Shown here: in pieces, positions 19,438 through 27,507 of the stretch
How positions within the stretch are numbered: position 1 is the stretch's first letter
Layout: each line of letters starts with the position of its first letter
Source: Candidatus Gastranaerophilales bacterium
GTDB taxonomy: Bacteria > Cyanobacteriota > Vampirovibrionia > Gastranaerophilales > Gastranaerophilaceae
Direction of reading: 5' to 3'
Assembly (NCBI GenBank): GCA_947624325.1
Contig: CANQJT010000001.1
Span: 62,001-126,000 of the forward strand
Length of the DNA stretch: 64,000 nucleotides
The notes under the pieces: generated by a model
Told to the model about the DNA's origin: nothing
Seen by the model: only the letters and a program-made list of their open reading frames with translations
Database searches by the model: none
Translations under genes and position numbers: made by a program

Positions 19438-19568
19438 TAAGCTAGTGTAGCACTCTACCACTGACTATCCCAAGCATAAAACAATTTCAAAACAGCAAGC
19501 GGAATGTTGAGACACTGGCTTTAATGACTATTTTTTAGATAATTAGTTTGACATCTGCTAAAAAATAG
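19438..19568 (+). other. Structured intergenic region, possible RNA or tRNA remnant
   Basis: Two stems are visible. AAGCTAGTGT (19438-19447) pairs with ACACTGGCTT (19513-19522), 10 pairs with one G-U, enclosing about 65 bases. CTATTTTTTAG (19528-19538) pairs exactly with CTAAAAAATAG (19558-19568). On the minus strand, the part at about 19443-19470 (AGTCAGTGGTAGAGTGCTAC) resembles a tRNA D-arm, but no complete cloverleaf can be built. No riboswitch or known small RNA is recognised. The second stem overlaps the -35 region of the next gene's promoter. Confidence 0.4.
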
Positions 19569-19576
19569 GATATCTT
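19548..19576 (+). promoter_or_regulatory. Promoter of the small membrane protein gene
   Basis: Consensus TTGACA (19548-19553), 17-base spacer, TATCTT (19571-19576). The spacer and -35 lie in the loop and right arm of an 11-base-pair inverted repeat (19528-19568). Confidence 0.7.
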
Positions 19577-19613
19577 AATATTATTGGTTAAAAATTTTTA
19601 CGAGGTGGTTAAT

Positions 19614-19856
19614 ATGGGTAGATTGTTTTTCTGGCTTTGTGTTATTGCTATTGTAATATATGCAACACAAAACAATTGGTTCGGTTCAATTTCTTCGTTC
19701 TTTAATAATATAAAGGGTGATATTGAGTATCAAAAAAATTATGTACCTGAAGCTCATAATGAAATAAATGACGGCGGTGTTCTTACAATAGAAGAAAATG
19801 AAAGTAAAGTAGTAAGAAGAAGTGCGTTAGGTACTGTACATAGAGGCGGAAGATAA
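19614..19856 (+). CDS. Small single-pass membrane protein, unknown
   Basis: 80 residues: one N-terminal helix (MGRLFFWLCVIAIVIYA) then a polar tail with acidic and basic patches. GAGGTGG at 19601-19607 is a strong Shine-Dalgarno for this ATG, which is why the longer frame from 19584 is not used. A good promoter lies upstream and a hairpin (19885-19931) downstream, so it is monocistronic. No family recognised. Confidence 0.7.
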   Translation: MGRLFFWLCVIAIVIYATQNNWFGSISSFFNNIKGDIEYQKNYVPEAHNEINDGGVLTIEENESKVVRRSALGTVHRGGR

Positions 19857-19884
19857 ATTTTATAAAAATTATTAGAAATTATAA

Positions 19885-19931
19885 TCGGCACGAAATTTTG
19901 TTTAATTTTAATAAGCAAATATTCGTGCCGA
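19885..19931 (+). terminator. Hairpin downstream of the small membrane protein gene
   Basis: TCGGCACGAA (19885-19894) and TTCGTGCCGA (19922-19931) pair perfectly with a 27-base AT-rich loop. There is no proper T-run, so it may be a processing or protective stem rather than a classical terminator. Confidence 0.5.
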
Positions 19932-19959
19932 TATTTATTAATATTTTGCTTTCATTGCG

Positions 19960-20184
19960 CTGATAAAGATTAATAAGCATAAAAAAATACGCCCGGCGCT
20001 TTCTTGAAATTTCCTTCCTTCGGGCAAGTGCTTCACTTCGCTATCGCTTGTCGTTCAGCTTGCCCTTATATATTCGAACTCGCTCACTTCGTTCTGCTCC
20101 GTTCTACGGAAATTTCGCTCGACCGTAAGAAGGCTTCGCCTTGCGTTCTCATCGCACTGATAAAGATTAATAAGCATAAAAAAA

Positions 20185-20196
<12 letters not shown>
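19960..20196. repeat. 40-base direct repeat duplicating the tRNA-Arg 3' end
   Basis: Bases 19960-19999 and 20157-20196 are identical over 40 positions (period 197). The right copy includes the last 11 bases of tRNA-Arg(UCU) plus its downstream flank; the left copy carries a detached piece of the tRNA 3' end. The 157 bases between them contain a 111-base inverted-repeat-bounded element. This is the layout of attL/attR around an insertion at a tRNA 3' end, but the insert is too small to code for an integrase. Confidence 0.85.
20006..20116. repeat. MITE-like element, copy A
   Basis: 111-base GC-richer unit bounded by the inverted repeat GAAATTTCC (20006-20014) / GGAAATTTC (20108-20116). Internally it holds a GGGCAAG...CTTGCCC inverted repeat and several CTTCG motifs. 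Two related units lie at 23151-23262 and 23370-23480. It does not code; apparent frames through it are Ser/Leu/Arg-rich artefacts. Confidence 0.75.
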
Positions 20197-20258
<62 letters not shown>

Positions 20259-20401
20259 CTATATCCTTTATTTAATCATATAAATTTTTTATTTCAAGAA
20301 AAATTTTTATCCCCTTTTATTAAAATTGTAAATTTTTTGTAAATTTAAGCAATTTTTTTTAAATTTTCGACTTTATATATATGATAGACAGGAGAATATA
20401 A

Positions 20402-20662
20402 ATGTCAATTCAAAGTTTAAGTTTATTTGGTTATCAGGGAAAAAATCAGCCTGCAACATTCGGCGGAAATTATTCTCGCCAGAGCGCAGGTGCTGTTAAT
20501 CCGTTCTCAGAGTCTTCAACTAAAACTGCTTCTCCTTTAGGCGGACACAATCAAAACGGAGCAGACGGTTTAGTTGCTCGTTTAGACAGAATGGATGCTT
20601 CAATGCTTAAGCCCGAACATCAATGTGATACTCGTGCTAATAAGCTTGATCTATTTGCTTAA
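20402..20662 (+). CDS. Small orphan protein with FG-rich N-terminus
   Basis: 86 residues: MSIQSLSLFGYQGKNQPATFGG followed by a polar Ser/Gly/Asn-rich, probably disordered stretch and a short helix (GLVARLDRMDASM). AGGAG precedes the ATG by 7 bases. No family recognised. The early F-G motif resembles other lineage-specific starts in this window. Function unknown; low-complexity composition suggests a secreted or structural role, which is speculation. Confidence 0.65.
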   Translation: MSIQSLSLFGYQGKNQPATFGGNYSRQSAGAVNPFSESSTKTASPLGGHNQNGADGLVARLDRMDASMLKPEHQCDTRANKLDLFA

Positions 20663-20665
20663 TAT

Positions 20666-20694
20666 TTGATTTAAATTATCATTTTGCATATAAT
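20666..20694 (+). promoter_or_regulatory. Promoter producing a leaderless transcript for the gene at 20701
   Basis: TTGATT (20666-20671), 17 bases, TATAAT (20689-20694). Seven bases after the -10 is 20701, the A of the ATG itself, and no Shine-Dalgarno is present. Confidence 0.6.
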
Positions 20695-20700
20695 TACTGT

Positions 20701-20940
20701 ATGAAGAATCTATATGATATTGATGATTGGTCAGATGTTTCTTTCCTTCGGCTTGGTGAAATATTAATTGAGTCGGGGAAAATTAATCTTGTACATCTAT
20801 CTATGGTTCTTGATATCCAACGGTATAGAAAAATGCCTATGGGTGAAATTTTAATTTCAATGAAAGTTATTACTAAAAAAGATTTGACTCAGGCTCTTCA
20901 TATCCAAAAATATATACAGAAACGATGCAATAATGATTAA
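20701..20940 (+). CDS. Stand-alone GspE-N/MshEN-like domain protein
   Basis: 79 residues made of two helical repeats. The first, RLGEILIESGKINLVHLSM followed by VLDIQ, fits the MshEN pattern LGxxLxxxG...LxxxLxxQ that in MshE-type ATPases binds cyclic di-GMP. The second, MGEILISMKVITKKDLTQ then ALHIQ, is degenerate (Gly to Lys). The linker between repeats is much shorter than in MshE, so nucleotide binding is only a possibility. No ATPase domain follows, so it may be a free adaptor. It overlaps the metallophosphoesterase gene by 8 bases. Confidence 0.7.
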   Translation: MKNLYDIDDWSDVSFLRLGEILIESGKINLVHLSMVLDIQRYRKMPMGEILISMKVITKKDLTQALHIQKYIQKRCNND

Positions 20941-21757
20941 AAAATTTTTTATATTTTTATTGATTATTTCAGCTGTGGTTAAATTCCAAAGTTCATCTTT
21001 TGCTGAAGAACTTCAGTTCGCTCAGGTAAGCGATATACACTATATCTTTCAGGATGAACAAATGGATAAATATTTATTCTTTTTATCATCGTCTCTCAAA
21101 AAACAAAATCCTTCATTTGTTGTTTTCTTGGGTGATAATGTCGATAAATCTAAAGATATTAATGTAATAAGCTTAATGAGAGGTCTATATTCTATTAAAT
21201 CTGACTATTACCTTGTTTTAGGCGATACAGATGCGCATGCTTTCGGCGGACTGGAAAAAAATGTTTATCTTGATATAGTTTCCGCTTTTAATTCTAATCA
21301 AAAAAATGATGAAAAATATTATTATTTTAAGCCTAATAAGGATTTTATATGCGTTGTATTAGATGATACATCCGATTTTGCTCCTTCTACTCACGGGGAA
21401 ATTCCTGATGAGCAAATTTCTTGGCTTGAAAATCTTTTGATTAAATATCCTAAAAAATTGTTTATTATTTTCGAACATTCACCTCTTGTTCCGCCTCGTA
21501 TTGAATATAAAATGAGTATGTTGAATACCGAAAATTACCAAAATCTTTTAAAAAAATATAAAAATATTCTGTTGATTTCTTCGGGACACTATCATCAAGA
21601 AGCTGTTTTGACTGATGAAAACGGAATAAGGCATATCAGTGCTCCTGCATTTAAAGATATACCTCATTCATATCAAATGATTAAAATTATTTATGATGAA
21701 AACTCCTATAAAGCTCCCGATAAAGTTGAAATATCGGTTACTAAGGTAAAAGTTTAA
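20933..21757 (+). CDS. Exported calcineurin-like metallophosphoesterase
   Basis: 274 residues with an N-terminal signal peptide (MIKKFFIFLLIISAVVKF...SFAEE), so probably periplasmic. Metal-binding motifs: QVSDIHY, FLGDNVD, EHSP and SSGHYHQEA. The usual GNHD/E block is replaced by LGDTDAH, which could alter metal or substrate use. It overlaps the preceding small gene by 8 bases. Phosphomonoester or nucleotide hydrolysis is expected from the family; substrate unknown. Confidence 0.85.
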   Translation: MIKKFFIFLLIISAVVKFQSSSFAEELQFAQVSDIHYIFQDEQMDKYLFFLSSSLKKQNPSFVVFLGDNVDKSKDINVISLMRGLYSIKSDYYLVLGDTDAHAFGGLEKNVYLDIVSAFNSNQKNDEKYYYFKPNKDFICVVLDDTSDFAPSTHGEIPDEQISWLENLLIKYPKKLFIIFEHSPLVPPRIEYKMSMLNTENYQNLLKKYKNILLISSGHYHQEAVLTDENGIRHISAPAFKDIPHSYQMIKIIYDENSYKAPDKVEISVTKVKV

Positions 21758-22330
21758 TTACTTTATTTTGTTGTATACATAGTCTCTTGAACATTTAAAC
21801 ATTGCTGTTAAAAGTCCTTGGTTACTCTCTGTATTAAAACCTGCACTCTGTAATACCTGCTTTAATCTTGTCTCCCAAAAGTCGTACATCTCTTCTTTTG
21901 ATATGTCAAGTACCTGTGCAATAACACTTAATGCCTCCCAATCTAACGGGATTGGTCTTGCTCCTCTTAATATGTCTACTATTTCTAATCTCTGCTTCCT
22001 TGGAAATGACTTTAGTAATTGCACTGTAGACATCTTTTTCTCTTTTTGTTTTTCTCTTAAAAACTCTGTAGTTTCATCTATAACTATAGGATCTTGCGGT
22101 ATTTTATATTCTGAAAATTCCTCCGGCGCTATGTCCATAACTGTTGCTATTCGTTCTAATGTCGTACTCCTCGTTGAAAACGGAATTGTTTCATCTATTA
22201 AATTATATACATACGATAATGTTACCCCTATCATTTGGGCAAAATCCTTTTTGTGTAAATTTGTATTTTCTAAAAAATTGTAAAGCATTTCACTGCTTTT
22301 CATATTTATTATTGATTTACTTTTATTCAT
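21758..22330 (-). CDS. XRE-type helix-turn-helix regulator
   Basis: 190 residues. The N-terminal part (LENTNLHKKDFAQMIGVTLSYVYNLI) is a helix-turn-helix of the Cro/CI class, followed by a linker and a second repeat-like part (LSVIAQVLDISKEEMYDFW...SRDYVYNKIK) that may be another HTH. GGAG stands 8 bases before the ATG. The stop is adjacent to the convergent metallophosphoesterase stop. Targets unknown; it may control pth or its own divergent promoter. Confidence 0.75.
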   Translation of the reverse strand: MNKSKSIINMKSSEMLYNFLENTNLHKKDFAQMIGVTLSYVYNLIDETIPFSTRSTTLERIATVMDIAPEEFSEYKIPQDPIVIDETTEFLREKQKEKKMSTVQLLKSFPRKQRLEIVDILRGARPIPLDWEALSVIAQVLDISKEEMYDFWETRLKQVLQSAGFNTESNQGLLTAMFKCSRDYVYNKIK

Positions 22331-22434
22331 AACAAATCTCCTGCTTTTTTATTATAATTAGTCATAAAATTAACTTTTTAATTGGTAAGTAGATTAAAAG
22401 TATGGGATAATTTTTGAAAAAGGACGGGCATGCC

Positions 22435-22998
22435 ATGAAATTAATATTGTGTTTGGGAAATCCAACCGAAAAATACTCTAATACAAGGCATAATGCAGGA
22501 TTTATGTTCGCTGATGTTCTGGCTGCAAAATTGGATGCTAACTTTTCTTTAGAAAATAAATTTAAAGCTTTTATTTCTAAAACAACTTATAATGATGAGG
22601 CTCTTTGGATTATTAAACCTCAAACTTATATGAATTTATCGGGTGAATCATTATTTGCTTTGAAAAACTTTTATAAAATTAATATGTCTGATTTATTTGT
22701 TGTATATGATGATATTTCTCTTCCGTTAGGTACAATAAGATTTCGTCCTAAGGGCTCAGATGGTGGTCATAACGGGATTAAATCCGTTATAAAATATGCT
22801 CAAACCCAGGAATTTAACAGGCTTAAAATCGGTATTGGACCTCAGCCGCCTTTTATGAAGTCTGAAGACTATGTGCTTCAAAACTTTTCAAAAGATGAAC
22901 AGGAATTACTAAAGAATACTTTAATTAAATCAGTTGATGCGTTTTTATATTATTGCGATTGTAAGGATTTGGTAAAAGTTCAAAACAAATATAATTAA
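22435..22998 (+). CDS. pth: Peptidyl-tRNA hydrolase
   Basis: 187-residue Pth that recycles peptidyl-tRNA. KLILCLGNPTEKYSNTRHNAG carries the catalytic His of NxRHN; PQTYMNLSGES, YDDISLPLG (catalytic Asp) and GSDGGHNGIKS follow in order. An in-frame TTG at 22414 would add seven residues, but AAGGA at 22419-22423 and family length favour the ATG at 22435. It is followed at once by the repeat array. Confidence 0.95.
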   Translation: MKLILCLGNPTEKYSNTRHNAGFMFADVLAAKLDANFSLENKFKAFISKTTYNDEALWIIKPQTYMNLSGESLFALKNFYKINMSDLFVVYDDISLPLGTIRFRPKGSDGGHNGIKSVIKYAQTQEFNRLKIGIGPQPPFMKSEDYVLQNFSKDEQELLKNTLIKSVDAFLYYCDCKDLVKVQNKYN

Positions 22999-23035
22999 GA
23001 TTAAATGAGCCAAACTTTAGACCGGCTGTGCCGGC

Positions 23036-23480
23036 GGAAATTTCGCCCTCTTGAATTTTGCTCACTTCGAGCCTGCCGTTCCTTCACTTCGTTGTCGTCA
23101 CTTCGGCTCTTTCGTTCTTCGGCTTTCAGCCTGCGCAAAATCCGCATCTTGAAATTTCCTTCCTCTCGGGCAAGTGCTTCACTCCGCTGCCGCTTGCCGT
23201 TCAGCTTGCCCTCACTTATTCAAACTTGTTCGCTTTCGCTCACTTCGTTTTACGGAAATTTCGCTGTCTTGAATTTTGCTCACTTAGAGCCTGTCGTTCC
23301 TTCACTTCGTTGTCGTCACTCCGGCTCTTTCGTTCTTCGGCTTTCAGCCTGCGCAAAATTCGCTCTCTTGGAATTTCCTTCCTTTCGGGCAAGTGCTTCA
23401 CTCAGCTGTCGCTTGCCGTTCAGCTTGCCCTCACTTATTCAAACTTGTTCGCTTCGCTCACTTCGTTTTACGGAAATTCC
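23036..23480. repeat. Tandem array of inverted-repeat-bounded elements (D-A-D-A)
   Basis: About two copies of a 218-base tandem unit. Each unit has a 91-base D module bounded by GAATTTTGC / GCAAAATTC-type inverted ends (23053-23143 and 23271-23361) and a 111-112-base A module bounded by GAAATTTCC / GGAAATTTC-type ends (23151-23262 and 23370-23480). The A modules match the element next to tRNA-Arg at 20006-20116. A leftover A end (about 23036-23044) starts the array. Base composition is clearly richer in G+C than the surroundings, and CTTCG/GTTCG motifs are frequent. Frames through it (for example 23005-23598) are not real genes. Confidence 0.8.
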
Positions 23481-23485
23481 GCAAA

Positions 23486-23717
23486 AAAAGAGGGCAATAT
23501 TGCCCTACTGTCTGGAATTAAGAATAGTTGGAAGTATGAAAAAGATACTTATATATAACGAAATAAATGCTCTTTTAACAATTCGCCACATGGACTAAAA
23601 AAAATTATTCTTTTGGCTAATATTTTTTTTGCTCATTAAGTGGTAAAAATACACTTAATGCTAAAACACCATTAAATATTGATTTTTTAGAAAAAATATT
23701 ATTTAAATTTTACCCTA
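23486..23717. other. Non-coding stretch with two palindromes
   Basis: No gene is seen. AGGGCAATATTGCCCT (about 23493-23508) is a perfect palindrome right after the repeat array. CATTAAGTG (23634-23642) and CACTTAATG (23652-23660) form a 9-base-pair stem with a 9-base loop. Neither is followed by a T-run, so they are not clear terminators. Confidence 0.5.
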
Positions 23718-23746
23718 TTGACAAAATAATTTTTCTAATTCATAAT
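23718..23746 (+). promoter_or_regulatory. Promoter of the 85-residue orphan gene
   Basis: TTGACA (23718-23723), 17 bases, CATAAT (23741-23746). The 5' UTR has a small hairpin AAAGTGT/ACACTTT (23760-23780) just upstream of the GGAGAG ribosome-binding site. Confidence 0.7.
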
Positions 23747-23795
23747 GAATATATAAAATAAAGTGTAAGCAAAACACTTTAATCGGAGAGATAAC

Positions 23796-24053
23796 ATGAA
23801 AGTAAATTCAATTAATACCATAAATAATAATTATAATAAATTCAGTTTTAAACATACTGCTGTTCCTTATCCTGAATTTGAGTATGCTTATTATAATACA
23901 AGCAATTCACTTTTGGATTCTATTTCTGAATTGATTTCTAAATTATTCAGCCCAAAAGTATCTAAAGAAACTGTTGAAATTAAAAATCAAATAGATAATA
24001 TTTATGATAAACAAGCAGACCCCAAAAAACAACTCTTGTCTGTTCTTGCTTAA
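23796..24053 (+). CDS. Small orphan protein with MKVN...FSFKH N-terminus
   Basis: 85 residues, not recognised. MKVNSINTINNNYNKFSFKH is an Asn-rich start ending in Phe-Lys, a pattern repeated in other orphan proteins here (see findings). An aromatic stretch (YPEFEYAYY) and a helical, weakly amphipathic part (LLDSISELISKLF) follow. GGAGAG lies 6 bases before the ATG, with a good promoter upstream. Its stop lies next to the convergent ABC permease stop. Confidence 0.68.
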   Translation: MKVNSINTINNNYNKFSFKHTAVPYPEFEYAYYNTSNSLLDSISELISKLFSPKVSKETVEIKNQIDNIYDKQADPKKQLLSVLA

Positions 24054-24054
24054 T

Positions 24055-24933
24055 TTAGTCTTTCTCATTTATAACCCATTTGGTTCTCAGTTTCCATTGA
24101 AATATTGCTAATACAAATATAATTATAAATAATATGTATGCTGCAGCTGATGCTTTTCCTATGTTAAATAATTCAAAAGCATTCCTGTACAGCCAGTAAA
24201 CTATTACATTCGTTGAATTTTCGGGACCGCCTTGTGTCATCAGATATATTAAATCAAATATTTGAAATGAACTTATTGTTGTTATCAGTATTACAAAAAA
24301 TATTGTCGGGCTTAATAAGGGGATTGTTATTTTAAAAAATGTTTTAATCCTGCTTGCTCCGTCTATCTCTGCAGCTTCATATACTTGCGGATTTATTGCG
24401 GTTAATCCCGATAAATAAATTATCATGTTATAACCGGTTAATTTCCATACGGAAATTACTATTAATACAGGCATTGCCGTATGTACATCATATAACCACT
24501 CTGTGTGTGTCTTTAACAGCATATTTACAGCCCCTATATTGGGGTCAAATATCCATTGCCATATCATTGCAATTACTATCATTGGTGTTATAAACGGAAG
24601 AAAATATGCCGTTTTATAAAATTCTTTATATTTTATTCTGCCGTTTATTACTGATGCCAATATTAATGGTATTATTGCCGAAAATATTGTTACACTTAAT
24701 GCGTATATTATTGTATTACACATTATTAATTTAAATTCTTCAGAATTAATCAGTTCTATGTAATTGCTTAACCCTGCATATTTTATTTCATTTATTAAGT
24801 TCCAGCTGCAAAAACTCAATATAAATGATGCTATAGACGGTATAAATATAAATATCAGGCAGCCTAATATTGATGGTGCTGCGAACATTAATATAAATAA
24901 TTTTGTATATTTATTTAAAAAGATTTCTTTCAT
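24055..24933 (-). CDS. ABC sugar transporter permease (MalF/UgpA type)
   Basis: 292-residue inner-membrane permease with six or more hydrophobic helices and the cytoplasmic EAA loop EAAEIDGASRIKTFFKIT that contacts the ATPase. FLPFITPMIVIAMIWQWIFD is typical of carbohydrate-type permeases. The companion permease and the ATP-binding protein are not adjacent; a family 1 solute-binding protein occurs alone at 36280. The Shine-Dalgarno is poor. Confidence 0.9.
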   Translation of the reverse strand: MKEIFLNKYTKLFILMFAAPSILGCLIFIFIPSIASFILSFCSWNLINEIKYAGLSNYIELINSEEFKLIMCNTIIYALSVTIFSAIIPLILASVINGRIKYKEFYKTAYFLPFITPMIVIAMIWQWIFDPNIGAVNMLLKTHTEWLYDVHTAMPVLIVISVWKLTGYNMIIYLSGLTAINPQVYEAAEIDGASRIKTFFKITIPLLSPTIFFVILITTISSFQIFDLIYLMTQGGPENSTNVIVYWLYRNAFELFNIGKASAAAYILFIIIFVLAIFQWKLRTKWVINEKD

Positions 24934-25021
24934 AATTAATTTATTTTATAATATTACTTATAATATTGAGTATAATAGTTTTTTCTATTAACAACAACAT
25001 AATATTTATAAAGGAATAATG

Positions 25022-26512
25022 ATGACAAAAACTGCTGATTTTACTGCATTCGGGAAAAATGATATTAGAGGCATCTATGGTGAAGATGTTACTGAAGAAC
25101 TGTTTTATTATACGGGTAAGGCTTTTGTTAAGTATATTCAGGATAAAACAGGGTTGCAGCCTAAAGATATATGGATTTCTTTGGCTCAGGATGCAAGACT
25201 TCATTCACCTTCTTTAGCTAAAGTCCTTTCTAAAGGTATTGTTCATATGGGGGCTAATGTTGTTAATCTTGATATAGTTCCTACTCCCTTAGGTTATTAT
25301 TCCGAGTATGCTTCATTCCCTGAAATTATAAGCAAGGATGTAAAAATATCAGGAGCTTTAATTGTTACGGCAAGTCATAATCCTCCTGAATATAACGGAT
25401 TAAAACTTACTTTTAATAAGGCTTCACTCGGTGAAAATGATATAAAAATTCTTAAAGAATATACTATTGAACAAATGTCTAATGATATTACTTCTGTTAA
25501 GCATGGTGAGTCACGACTTTATAATATTGTACCCCAATATATTGATTCGATGATTTCCATGTTTGCAAGGATTGGAACGGACATAAAGATTGTAGTTGAC
25601 AGTGCAAACGGTACTGCAGGAGTGGTTGCTCCTAAGTTGTACCAAGAATTGGGCTGTGATGTCATTGAATTATATTCGGAACCTGACGGTAATTTCCCTA
25701 ATCACCATCCTAACCCTAGTGATCCTTCTACTCTTGATGATATTAAGAAAAAAGTTGTGGAAACTAATGCAGATTTAGGTATTGCTTTTGATGGTGACTC
25801 AGATAGGCTCGGAGTAATTGATTCTGAAGGAAATGCGCTCACTGGGGATAAATTATTGTATATTTATGCTCAGGATATTATTAAAAACCTCGCAGTGAGA
25901 GGGGAACATCCAGTTATTGTTTCTGAAGTTAAAAGTTCTCAAGTGCTTTTTGATGAAATAAACAAACTCGGCGGTAAGGCTGTTATGTGCAAAACAGGGC
26001 ATGGATATATAAAAGCTAAAATGAAAGAAGAAAATGCTCTATTGGCTGGTGAAGTATCGGGTCATATGTTTTTTAAAGACAGATACTATGGTTTTGATGA
26101 TGCTGTTTACGCAGGATGCAGAATAATTGAAATCGTTGCTAAAAATAAACGATTAAATAATAATTTTAAACTTTCAGATTTGCTTTTACCTTTTAAAAAT
26201 GTGTGTACTCTTGATGAAGTGAGGTATAAATGCAAAAATGAATTAAAAAAACCCGTTCTTCAAATGGTTACTTCTGAAATAGAAAATGACAATAATATAT
26301 TTGGTACACAAATAAATGATATTGTAACATTAGACGGTTTGAGGATTATATTTGCTGATGGTTTTGCTTTAATTAGACAAAGTAATACAGAACCTGTATT
26401 TACATTGAGATTTGAAGCACAAACACAAAAACAAGCACTTAAATATAAAAATGTTTTGATTGATTTATTGGATAGTGCAATAGATAAATTATCGAACAGT
26501 GAGGAAAAATGA
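25022..26512 (+). CDS. Phosphomannomutase/phosphoglucomutase
   Basis: About 496-residue alpha-D-phosphohexomutase interconverting hexose 1- and 6-phosphates for cell-surface sugars. Conserved loops in order: phosphoserine loop VTASHNPPEYNGLK, metal-binding loop DGDSDRLGV, sugar-binding GEVSGHMFF, and phosphate-binding RQSNTEPVFTLRFEA. Two ATGs are adjacent (25019, 25022); AAGGA at 25011-25015 is better spaced for the second. The stop overlaps the sppA start by 4 bases (ATGA). Confidence 0.92.
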   Translation: MTKTADFTAFGKNDIRGIYGEDVTEELFYYTGKAFVKYIQDKTGLQPKDIWISLAQDARLHSPSLAKVLSKGIVHMGANVVNLDIVPTPLGYYSEYASFPEIISKDVKISGALIVTASHNPPEYNGLKLTFNKASLGENDIKILKEYTIEQMSNDITSVKHGESRLYNIVPQYIDSMISMFARIGTDIKIVVDSANGTAGVVAPKLYQELGCDVIELYSEPDGNFPNHHPNPSDPSTLDDIKKKVVETNADLGIAFDGDSDRLGVIDSEGNALTGDKLLYIYAQDIIKNLAVRGEHPVIVSEVKSSQVLFDEINKLGGKAVMCKTGHGYIKAKMKEENALLAGEVSGHMFFKDRYYGFDDAVYAGCRIIEIVAKNKRLNNNFKLSDLLLPFKNVCTLDEVRYKCKNELKKPVLQMVTSEIENDNNIFGTQINDIVTLDGLRIIFADGFALIRQSNTEPVFTLRFEAQTQKQALKYKNVLIDLLDSAIDKLSNSEEK

Positions 26513-27507
26513 AAGCATCTTTAGTATCTAAAATAATAATTATAATATGTATTTTATGTCTGATTGCAGGATTTATCAGAATGGACAGATATAAACCTTA
26601 TTCTGAAAATGACAGAAATAAAACAATTACAAACAATAATAAAGTGGCTGTTATAAATTTGGATGGGGCAATTGCTTCATCATATGAAAGCAGTTTCTTT
26701 TCAAGGGAAGCATCGGCTCCTATTTTATTGAAATCTCTGATAAATATTCAGACTGATAATGAAATAAAAGGTGTTATCATTAAAATTAATTCACCCGGCG
26801 GAACTGTTGCAATGTCTCAAAATATTTATAATCAAATAATTAAGCTTCGTCAAAAAAAACCTGTTATAGTTGTAATGGATGATGTTGCAGCAAGCGGAGG
26901 TTATTACATTGCATCCGCAGCTGACAGAATTATTGCACAAGAAGGTACTTTAACGGGAAGTATCGGTGTAATATTTTCCGTAATGGATTATCATAATCTT
27001 TTAACTGACAAGCTCTCTGTTAAGCCTGTTGTTATCAAAAGCGGAAAATATAAAGATATTGGCTCCGGATTAAGAGAAATGACCGTTGATGAAAAAAATC
27101 TTTTGCAGGATATTATTAATGATTCTTATCATCAATTTATAGATGCTATAGTAAACGGAAGAATTGCCAGAGTTGATAATTATTCTGTTGAAAAAACAGT
27201 TTTGACTAATGATAACTTATTAAAGTATGCGGATGGAAGAGTATTTACCGGAAGAATTGCCAAAAAGCTCGGTTTTGTTGATTCTATCGGTGATATAGAT
27301 ACAGCTAAAGATGAAATTGAAGCTATGTGTATGCAGAAGTTTAAAAATAAACTCCCCGTAAAATTAATAGATTATAATAAAAGAAATTCATTCAGCGAGT
27401 ATTTTTCAAGTTTTGCGGAATATAATTCAAAATCTAATCTTAAATTGACGGATTTTATACCTCAAAGTATGATATTAAGCAGAAAGCCTTTATATTTATG
27501 GGAATAA
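26509..27507 (+). CDS. sppA: Signal peptide peptidase SppA (short form)
   Basis: 332-residue membrane-anchored serine protease of family S49 that degrades cleaved signal peptides. One N-terminal helix (IIIIICILCLIAGF) is followed by the ClpP-like domain: IKINSPGGTVAMSQ, the serine motif DDVAASGGYYIASAADRI, TGSIGVI and the lysine region VIKSGKYKDIGS (Ser/Lys dyad). The start overlaps the phosphohexomutase stop; the YIP1 gene starts 10 bases before its end. Confidence 0.93.
   Translation: MKASLVSKIIIIICILCLIAGFIRMDRYKPYSENDRNKTITNNNKVAVINLDGAIASSYESSFFSREASAPILLKSLINIQTDNEIKGVIIKINSPGGTVAMSQNIYNQIIKLRQKKPVIVVMDDVAASGGYYIASAADRIIAQEGTLTGSIGVIFSVMDYHNLLTDKLSVKPVVIKSGKYKDIGSGLREMTVDEKNLLQDIINDSYHQFIDAIVNGRIARVDNYSVEKTVLTNDNLLKYADGRVFTGRIAKKLGFVDSIGDIDTAKDEIEAMCMQKFKNKLPVKLIDYNKRNSFSEYFSSFAEYNSKSNLKLTDFIPQSMILSRKPLYLWE

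Noticed and set aside
23036-23480. CRISPR array
   Set aside because: The units are over 90 bases, adjoin without unique spacers and are bounded by inverted ends; no cas genes are nearby.
23005-23598. Long overlapping frames through the repeat array (also 23058-23558), apparently coding for Ser/Leu/Arg-rich proteins
   Set aside because: They follow the repeat modules, have no ribosome-binding site, and their composition is just the repeat translated; the inverted ends explain the sequence better.
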